DNA of 64,000 nucleotides, from assembly GCA_017506865.1 (NCBI GenBank), contig JAFCMP010000146.1:434001-498000 (forward strand), read 5' to 3'. The DNA comes from Tribonema minus. Its lineage: Eukaryota; Sar; Xanthophyceae; Tribonematales; Tribonemataceae. Of this stretch, positions 56,036 to 64,000 are shown piece after piece. Positions within the stretch are counted from its first letter, which is position 1. Each line of letters begins with the position of its first letter. The notes beneath the pieces are model-generated. The model saw nothing but the letters and a program-made list of their open reading frames with translations. It had not been told where the DNA came from and searched no databases. Both the position numbers and the translations under genes were made by a program.

Positions 56036-59000
56036 ATGACCGCTGAGGCTGCAGCCAAATTCAAGCTATTCCACGACAAGATGGTGGCTGAGGGACTCAG
56101 CGACGCTGCCATACGGGCATTCCGGCACAGCTATACAGCTCTGCTCAACGGTAGTACAGGCATGATCGCAGAGGACAGCATACAGCCCGCCACGAACGTC
56201 CCTTCCTTGGAGGCCGACATCAAGGGGCAGTACGGCAATAGCACAGCTCTGCTTGCTCAAACGGTGGTGCTAAAACTTAATGGAGGCCTGGGCACCAGCA
56301 TGGGCCTGGACCAAGCGAAATCCCTGCTGTCAGTAAAGGGTGACGACACGTTTCTGGACCTGACTGCTAAGCAAGTGCTGCACATGAGGCAGTCATTAGG
56401 AGTGGATGTCAAGTTCGTCCTCATGAACTCTTACAACACTTCCAAGGACACACTCAAGTTCCTGCAGAAGTACCCGCAGCTCTCCAGTGACCCAAACCTG
56501 GAGCTTCTCCAACATAAAGTGCCAAAGATCAATGCCGCTTCCATGGAGCCTGCGGCCTGGCCACAAGCACCACACAAGGTAAGAATGAATGTCGTAAGGC
56601 CTATTGAAAGCAGCCCTTGCTGCGTCAACTGGCTTTGCACTGTGTATGCTTTAGTCTCACAGAATATGCGCAGAGCATGTCAGGAGTGTTGTCACTGGGT
56701 GCCTATGCGTCCAGTTGTGACAAAAGGTTATTCAGCTGCAAGCTGCAAAGTAACAAGCTGCCACCGAATCTCGGAACGAGTCATTGCATTGCCTTGAAAC
56801 ATGAGGCACACGTGCAATGAAAGTGTGCTCAATGCTTGTGTTGTGAGCCCACAAACAAATCACCTGGCCAACCCGTATTCCAGAGTATTCGCCACACCAT
56901 TTGGAGCCACAGCAGAAGCCATGACCCTAGCTCCAGCAAGCGCGGTCACACTATACCCACAGGCAGCATATTGGGCAGTCAACCAAACTGCACGTAGGCA
57001 GAGTGCAGTGCTTTTGCGCACTTTATGTTGTGCTGGTGGATGATGTCATGCAAGTTGAAGTTGAAGTTGTGAACAAGTATGACAGGCTCGGACAGCACAC
57101 CATAACCAAAGCATGCATAGAATTGGCGTATGCGATCTGATGAACATCACGATTGTTAAAGCTGCTGCATTCGAGCGCCACCGAGGCAATGTCAGCTTTG
57201 CCAAGCAGAGCGAGCTGTGTTCCTTAATTGCTAGTGCGCAGCTGGCAGGGGGCGGCTGTCAGGCACATGCACCGCAGCAGTGGATTCAGTTCTGCCTGTT
57301 GGTGTGGTCGTTGCGAAGGTGGTGTCCTTGCTAGAGTGAGCACATGGCTGAGCAGCGCTGGCATGCATGGAACCCCCTTGTTGTGGCAGATGTCCTCGTC
57401 ACAGTGCAAGCAGCGTATGCGCTTACCAGAACGCTAAAGCAATGTGAGGCGCATGAAACAGTGTTGCAAGTCATCTTCTGTTGGAAGTGCATGTATTGGA
57501 GTTTGTCTACCGGCAAGTGTAACTGCCGTAACTGTCGAGCGTGCAACAAAGAAGCATGTAACTGCCATAACCTCCAACAAACAGCATATGACATCACCCC
57601 CACCTGATGCAGGGTCTAATACCGCCCTTCCGTCCCATGCCCACTTGCCCACATGACGAAAGGAGTGGTGTCCCCCCGGTCATGGCGATCTCTATGCGGC
57701 TCTCAGTGGATCCGGCATGTTAAATAAGCTGCTGGCGGAGGGCGTAAAGTACATGTTTGTGAGCAACAGCGACAATCTCGGTGCGACGCTGGATACGGAG
57801 TTGCTGGCGTACTTCGCGGCCAGCGAGAAGCCGCTGGTCATGGAGGTATGCGGCGCGCTGAATGCCGAATCAGTAGGTATACTGCAGTACTGGCCCCGTA
57901 TGAGTGCAAGTCGAGTTTGGCTGCAGCTATGATCGAGTGCATCATAGAAGCATGCACGTAGGGTGAGACCGTTGGCAAGGCTCAAGCCGGCGCAGGCCTA
58001 CTGCGGCTGCGCTCTTAAAGTGCATGGCAGCTGGCGCACCACGATGGAACCATACGCATTCAGGCCTTCATGGTCCAAGCAGTCTGGCAGCATGTTGAAG
58101 TACTGCAATGCAGCTGGCATGCGATAATTAACCGTGCGGGATGTGCAAGCTCAAAGTCACTTCTTACAACACGATACAGATCAAGCAAGCAACATGGAGG
58201 GATGCAGCCCGCACATAAAGTCAAGGACGGTTTGTGTAACTTCAAGTCCTAACTTCCACATTCTGTTATTGAAGTAAGTGGCACTTCAATTTTGGGCAAT
58301 TGAGAGTCCATACTGCAAGTGCATGCTGAACATGTTGCCCAGCTTGCGCTGGTCGTGTAGTCAGCTGATGGTACACTTGGCAGATGCATCCGATGCGACA
58401 GGTGTACTTGAAGCATGTCGTGATTCATTGCCACTCGCTGCATGAGGGCAGCCGAGTCCCGTGTACACCAGCTCCGCGCACACCACCAGCGCAAACTGCC
58501 ACCGCCAATTAGCGCAAGCACCCCAGTTAAGCATGACCAGGGCCACCCAAGTCTGTCGCCCCTTCACCCATCACTGTACCGGCCTGCACCCTCTGACAAT
58601 ATCCATGTCATGGTGGCCCCCTCCGCTCTATCCTAGCTGCGCGCGCGCGCAGGTCAGTGCTCATAGCTTACATACCCCAGTGCGCTCTCTGTGCATATGT
58701 TGACTCGATGCGTCACCGACGCGCCACACGATGCGCAATGCGGTCATGCATATGTTGACTCGAGTCGTCAACGCGCCATGCGATGCGCAATACCTGACAA
58801 ACCCCAGTAATGATCTCTTTGTGCGTATGTTGACTTGAGTCGTTGACGCGCCGCACGATGCTGCGCAATGTGGTCGCGCAGGTGTGCGAGCGCACGGAGG
58901 CGGACATGAAGGGCGGCCACCTGGCGGTGCGCACGTGCGACCGCCGCCTCATCTTCCGCGAATCCGCGCAGTGTGAGGGCGCCGACGCCGCCTCCTTCCA

Positions 59001-60059
59001 GGACATCAAGCGCCACCGCTTCTTCAGCACCAACAACATGTGGGTGCGGCTCGACAGGCTGCGCGAGGCGATCGCCGCCGCGGGGGGGCTCATCCCCCTG
59101 CCGCTGATTCGCAACGCCAAGACGGTGGACCCGCAGGACGACAAGTCGCCGCCCGTGTATCAGCTGGAGACGTGCATGGGCCACGCCATTGAGTGCTTTG
59201 AAGGTGCGTGTGCGTGTGGTGTTGCGTGCGGTCAGTAGAGTGTGTGGGGGGAGGGGGTGCTTTGCGCTGGCATACAGGATGGAGGGCTCAGCGTGGGTTG
59301 TGAGGGCGCGCCCCATCATGATGAAGTCAACGTCATCTGAATTGAAGAGTGACCTGTGACCTGTGCTGTGGGCTTCGTGATATGCGCCCGGTGCTGACAC
59401 CGGCCAGAATGGTAGTACATGGCCTCATGATGCAGCTCATGGAAGGGAGCGGGAGCCAGGTCAAGTGTGCATACACCTCAACTACAGTGTACCTTGCAAA
59501 GCTGCACAACTCCAGAAGTTATGATCTTCAAGTGCTGCGGGCGTTAAGCAGCTGAGATATGTGGCGGCCAGCTGCCACACTTCATGTCTGACCCGCTTCG
59601 TCAACGAGCAAGACGCCCGCCGTCACCTGCTGAACTAACCAGCCAGCACCTCCTCACTCCCCGCGCGCCATCCCTCCCCCCGGCAGGCGGCGGCGCGGTG
59701 CTCGTCCCGCGCACGCGCTTCGCGCCCGTCAAGAAGTGCTCCGACCTACTGCTGCTGCGCTCGGACGCGTACGTCGTCAGCGACGCCTACAACGTGGTGC
59801 TGGCGCCGCACATCCCCAGGGCCCCACTGGTCGACCTCGACGCCAAGAAGTTCAAGCTGGTGAGCCAGCTGGACGCGGCGACGGCGGCGGGCGTGCCGTC
59901 GCTGGCGCAGTGTCAGCGCTTCGCGGTCAGGGGCAGTGTCACGCTGTCGACGGGGTGCGTGATACGCGGCAGCGTGAGGTCAAGAATGACGGCGTGGAGG
60001 CCAAGGCGCTGCCGCCGGGCGAGTACTGCGATGAGACGGTAGACCTGACGGATGCGTAA
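56036..60059 (+). CDS. UGP: UTP-glucose-1-phosphate uridylyltransferase (4 exons, one frameshift)
   Basis: The enzyme forms UDP-glucose for glycans, glycolipids and storage glucans. Exons are 56036-56578, 57663-57845, 58882-59203 and 59687-60059. Motifs are LNGGLGTSMGLDQAK (81-95, nucleotide-binding loop and Lys), PPGHGDLYAALSGSG, SNSDNLGAT (216-224), MKGGHLA and FAPVKKCSDLLLLRSDAY. It is the compact eukaryotic-type UGPase of about 470 residues. In exon 4 the frame ending VTLSTGCVIRGSV runs into unrelated sequence and a stop at 60042. The expected continuation EVKNDGVEAKALPPGEY to 60059 lies in another frame. One base appears to be missing near 59976 (GTGAGGTC), from an assembly error or real mutation. 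Exons 1-3 keep phase. Confidence 0.88.
58690..58885 (+). repeat. Three tandem copies at the UGPase exon 3 acceptor
   Basis: Each copy of about 60-80 bases contains TATGTTGACT.GA.TCGT or GATGCGTC, then ACGCGCC, then CGATG.GCAAT. The first two end in mutated sequence, while the third continues into TGTGGTCGCGCAG, the functional acceptor before 58882. Confidence 0.7.
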
Positions 60060-61441
60060 CGCTGGCGGGGCAGTGGGCCCTCAGATGTTTGGGGGGGGGA
60101 TGGAGGGGGGAGACATGAAGGAGAGGGGAAAGGACGTGCAGGAACAGGGGCATGTCACCCTTGAGATGAGGTGTGTGGGGTGTGTACTGCGCACTGCTGC
60201 ATGAGTACTGAGCATTGCACGCAGAGGCGCCTCGAGGCGCAGCGCGTGAGTCCACGCCATTCGTGTGTGTCGCATGGCGTTGCTGATGTAGCTATACGGC
60301 GCACGCCAGGCGCTGTGCACCGGTACTTGTGCGCAGTGCGGCCGTGTCTACAGTATCATACGCGGGCTGTAAGTGACCGCTTTGCCCAGTTTGGCGACAG
60401 GTGCCGTATACGAGGGACACTGTTACTTCGCGCACTCTGACGTGTATGCAGAACATTGGCAGCTTACTACTTCTACTTAGTGCGCTCTCTCGCCCCCCTA
60501 TCACAGCCATGGGCATGCAAGCGCAAGTGAGTGGCGGTACAGTACGCTGACTCCGTAGATTATGCTCTTTTCGATGCCGCTTCTGTTGGAAGGTGCCATT
60601 TTGGTGGCCACTGCATTCCATCCGTCCCTTTTGTTGAGTGCTATTCGCTGACCCACCGCATTGAACGGTGAGGGCGATAGCACGTTGTGCATCAATTGAG
60701 TTCTGGTCCAGCGATGCGTACCATCACTTTCGTTTCTGCTACGATATTGCTGCTCTGGTGCTTTACGTCATGGACCGGAGCTTTCTAATGACATGACTGG
60801 TATCATATCACCTGATGTATTCTTCATGAAGTGTTTGTGTTTATCAGAAGGTGCCTGTACAGTGCTGCGCAATGCTGCATATGCATGCATGTTAGTGGGT
60901 CATGAAGCGTTGCGTGCCAGCACATCTTGTCGGTTCAAACAGCAAAATGAAGGACATTGTCATGTGCCACAAAAACAAGAGTGCGTCGTTGCAGTTTTGC
61001 CACCTGAGTGTGGGGAAAACCTAGAACGAGAGACAGCAGTCCACGGTCGTTGGTGTCCAAGTGGTAAGTGTTGTGGTTGCACCAGCACAGGCAAAAGCAG
61101 AAAGTACGCTGAGCAGCGCTGCTGTACAGAGCCAACGTGTGTAAAAATCCTCTTTATTTCCTCAACTGTCTCGCCTCTACCCAGATTGTAACTCAGTGTA
61201 TACGACTATGCCGGCTGCTTGCAATGACCACAACTAGCTGGTACACCAATTTGTCACAAAGCTCAGCTCAAACTGTAACCTCAAGCGTTGTGGCCTCTAC
61301 ACTGCGCTGTAATGATTGATGCCAGCCATGGCCAGCTGATGTGTTGTGCGCGCAATGCATGGGGGCACTATTCGTTTGCTCTTTGAACAGCTGGATGTTG
61401 CTTGTTTGCCAGTGACAAGCCTCCTGAATCACTCCGTGGAC
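60060..61441. other. Spacer, no gene recognised
   Basis: A G-run region (60091-60130) follows the UGPase end. The remaining 1.2 kb has only short ORFs on both strands and no continuation of the minus-strand exon at 61442-61602. Confidence 0.35.
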
Positions 61442-61602
61442 CAGTTTCCCTGCCGCTCCAACTGTTGAACTTCGGCGCCAGTGAGGGCCCTTCCCGACTG
61501 CAAGATGCTGTCGCCGTCGCTGCACGCCTTGAGAACCCTGTCCATCCACGAGCTCTCCAGGAACTTGCTCAGCAGCAGCCCTGGCTCCTCCCCCCCTTCC
61601 AT
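61442..61602 (-). CDS. Orphan first exon, DUF4954-like N-terminus
   Basis: An ATG at 61602 opens 53 codons, ending at a GTCCAC donor in phase 2. The sequence includes LLLSKFLESSWMDRV and then GRALTGAEVQQLERQGNW. The motif LTxxEIxxLExQGNxxxxW is, as I recall, the start of DUF4954 beta-helix proteins found in algae and bacteria. Codon use is exon-like. I cannot find the following exons in the 1.4 kb to the UGPase end, so this is a truncated gene, a fragment, or chance similarity. It is divergent from the STK16-like gene. Confidence 0.28.
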
Positions 61603-62005
61603 GCTGAGAGGATGGTGTCTAGTAGAGCCGTAATACGAGTACACAGTTCGTCTCATAGTTCGGGGGGGGGAGACGGAAGTCTGGCAGGCTGCAGCAGCAA
61701 GCATCATGAGGGCCCAAGGGCTCGCTCCCGCGTGGCTGCAGGCGTGCATTTTAGTGCTGGCGTTCTGTGCCAGGACCCACTTGCATCTTTGCAGACAATG
61801 AAAACAAGCCCCTTCTGGGCAAGCAGAACTGCGCTGTGCAAGGCAGTGCACCCCCTCCACACCCAGCCTCCACTTCAGATTGAACTTCAAATATTCAACC
61901 TCAACTTTGAAGTTCGATGGGCAACTTATGTCTGGCAGCGTGCACTCCATGATGCAGCCAATGCCACTCACGGCAGTGGATACTGCATATGATCTGCTCT
62001 GCAGA

Positions 62006-63678
62006 ATGTGGGCTTCGCTGTGGTGGCTGTTGGGTGCGGTGTGGGGAGCACTGGGTTTCACAAGTCAAAATTGGATCACCCTGACGGCTGGAGGCACCAG
62101 GGTCGCGGTCGACGCCGAGCCGTTGGCAGAGGGAGGCTGCAGCTTTGTGTACATGGCGCGGGATGCTGTCAGCGGCAAAGAGTATGCGCTCAAGAAGGTC
62201 AGGAAACACATCCGATCATCTTTCGACCTTGGCGCTAGAAGTCAACGCTGGCAGTAGTTTAGCGAGGCTTTTGAACTTCTATGGCGTTTGCTCAGCTTGC
62301 GTGTGCGATGTGGCCGTGCCGCAGTCCTAGGCAGTTCGACAAAGGCACAGCGGTTCTGCAGCTGATGTGCTTCCTCATCTCAGGGTGCTCAGGTGCATGT
62401 CGAGACTGCTGGTTGCCCACCCCTCCATGTTGCTTTGCTATGTATGAATGTGGCTGACACGACGTGGGCTTGCCGCAGCAGGCAATGGGCTACATAGTTG
62501 TCATCAAGCTTGTCCGTGTTACGTACGACCCCGCGCCTCAGGTCCTGTGCCAAACGATGGAGCAGAAGGACCTGGCAGAGGCAGAAATACGCAGGCATCG
62601 AGCCTTCAACCACCCCAATCTCATGCCCATCTTAGACTGGGGTTTCCGGGAGGCAGGCAGCTTGGGTTCAGCAGCATACATGCTGTTCCCATACATGGCG
62701 GGCGGTACGCTGCGGGATCTGATCAACAGGCGCACGCTAACAGGACTGATATCCGAGCAGGAGGTGCTGGTGATATTCCAGGGGGTGTGCAGGGGGGTGC
62801 ACGAGCTGCACAGCGCGCGGCCGCCGCTGGCGCATCGTGACATAAAAGCAGACAACGTGATGCTGCAGCTGGACGGCACACCTGTTCTGATGGACTTTGG
62901 GAGCATGGTGCCGGCAGACAGAGGCAAGTGACAGTCCACGGGACGCACCATTGCAATATTGGGAGATCGTGCTCTGTGACATGGTCGTGGCAGCATGCAT
63001 CACGTATCTTGTGCAGTGCACAACATGCGCCCCACCAATGGGACATCAGTGGCATATATTATCCAAGAACTCACTCTGTATTGACTGCTGTGATTTATGT
63101 GAACAAGGCACTGGCCTGCTGGCCAGCCGAGCCTTGCGGCGAAACCTGCGTCAGGAAGCAGTGTTGTATGCTCTGTGACAAAACCTGACCCTAACTCAAA
63201 ACCTTGAGCATGACGAGTGCTAGAGCCGCTGTATATGAGTGTATTGCTGGCGATCATGCAAGCTCGACGGGTGACTGACTGCCGCAGGGGCACTTGGAGC
63301 TGCTGTCCAGCGTTATTGCACTAGTTTGTTGCTGTCAGCAAATCATGGTCAATGTAACAGCGCTCTGTGCGATGTTCATGTTCCTCTTGCGACACAAGTA
63401 GCCTCTGACAAGGTCAGGGCGCGCAACGCACACTGTCCCTGCTTCCCCCACGTTGCACTCGCGCAGTCGTCAGGAACCGATCGGAGGCGCTGCTGGTGCA
63501 GGACGAAGCCGCTCAGTACTGCACCGTCTCATACCGGGCGCCAGAGCTGTTTGACGTTGCGTCATCAGCCGTCATCGACGCTCGCACGGACGTTTGGTCT
63601 TTGGGGTGCCTGCTATACGCCCTCGCGTTTGGGTACAGCCCGTTCGAGTGCGAGTTTACCAGCTTCGATCAGCCGCGG
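62006..63678 (+). CDS. STK16: STK16/MPSK1-like Ser/Thr kinase, 3' end outside the window
   Basis: Exons seen are 62006-62197, 62542-62923 and 63467-63678; the C-terminal part of the kinase lobe is missing beyond 63678. The glycine loop LAEGGCSFVYMA (40-51), YALKK with the ATP Lys, HRDIKADN (Asp164), LMDFGSM (182-186) and TVSYRAPELF, then DVWSLGCLLYALAFGYSPFE, give a complete active kinase. FNHPNLMPIL, LMDFGSM and RTDVWSLGCLLYA match the NAK-family kinase STK16, a membrane-associated Golgi kinase. ATG 62006 gives a hydrophobic N-terminus (WASLWWLLGAVWGAL); an in-frame ATG at 61928 is an alternative. There is no N-terminal Met-Gly for myristoylation. Intron 2 uses either a GC donor (GAG|GCAAGT with acceptor 63466) or a weak GTGACA donor with acceptor 63472; both keep frame. 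Confidence 0.88.
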
Positions 63679-64000
63679 GTGAGCGCCGGCAGTGGCTTGT
63701 ACTGTTTGAACGCTGTTGAAGCGTTTGTTAAGCATGCGTGTGTGTGGGTGGCAGAAGGTCTCTGTGAATGATGATGCCCCTGTATTCCTCTGAAGCTGAC
63801 GGGGCTCTGGGTGAGGGCGTGTCAACTGCTTGAAGGAGGGGCCTGCAGGCAGAACAACTCTATTGCGGGTTTATCACAGCTGCTGTCATCACATCCGCTG
63901 ACAGGAGCGTGGCAGAGTGGAGAGTGTTATAGTGTGTTCATCAGGTCGTTGAATCAGCCATACGCCTCTTGTCTTCGATGAGGCTTACACGGAGAATGAG
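63679..64000 (+). other. STK16: Third STK16 intron, cut by the window edge
   Basis: A GTGAGC donor at 63679 opens an intron. No convincing next exon is visible before the window ends. Confidence 0.5.

Noticed and set aside
62008-62238. Alternative frame beginning Met-Gly-Phe at the STK16 start
   Set aside because: A myristoylation-like start was tempting, but that frame does not lead into the kinase glycine loop; the frame from 62006 does.
1-64000. Search by eye for tRNA, rRNA and CRISPR arrays
   Set aside because: No GGTTCRANNCC B-box in a cloverleaf context, no rRNA-like block and no spaced identical repeats of CRISPR type were seen. The tandem repeats found are satellites or exon-edge duplications.

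Overview
The window is nuclear DNA of a eukaryote, most likely a photosynthetic stramenopile (ochrophyte). The genes are interrupted by many GT-AG introns of about 70 to 1,700 bases. Exon GC content is high, and introns and spacers are full of simple repeats. One predicted protein begins with a signal peptide followed by an ASA-Phe junction, the hallmark of ochrophyte plastid pre-sequences. Another carries a W-T-x-E-E-x-x-Y-A domain that I associate with diatoms and their relatives. I assign no species.

Left end (1-2,100): an intronless minus-strand gene for a tyrosine recombinase whose motif layout resembles telomere resolvases (protelomerases). On its 5' side lie, in order, three related direct repeats, a degenerate TTAGGG-type telomeric array, a roughly 31-bp tandem array and a perfect 28-bp palindrome. 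This block is the best candidate for an undescribed system. A 234-bp hAT-type MITE with a perfect 8-bp target duplication follows at 2,607.

5,000-18,200: two small unidentified ORFs, then a divergent pair: a small plastid-targeted protein (minus) and an 11-exon membrane-anchored ethanolamine-phosphate cytidylyltransferase (plus). 20,226-25,154: a six-exon gene joining a RING-H2 finger, a stramenopile SANT-like domain and a PAS-like domain. 27,878-37,086: a second divergent pair, the CAAX protease RCE1 (minus, 7 exons) and an alkaline ceramidase (plus, 5 exons). An 819-bp hAT MITE sits in the second ceramidase intron. 41,941-45,696: a degenerate protein kinase and a multi-pass MCWS-family membrane protein. 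46,832-55,307: a third divergent pair, adenylosuccinate lyase (minus, 9 exons) and a NIP30/FAM192A homologue (plus). 56,036-60,059: UDP-sugar/UTP-glucose-1-phosphate uridylyltransferase with an apparent one-base frameshift near its 3' end. 62,006 onward: an STK16-like kinase running out of the window.

Most genes are unlinked housekeeping functions (phospholipid, sphingolipid, prenyl-protein, purine and nucleotide-sugar metabolism), as expected for a eukaryotic chromosome. Exon models were built by hand from splice consensus, reading-frame phase and recognised family motifs. Every multi-exon model listed with confidence above 0.8 keeps frame across all its junctions. Recurrent oddities are tandem duplications at exon edges, interstitial telomere-like tracts and a dispersed AAGTTG hexamer motif.
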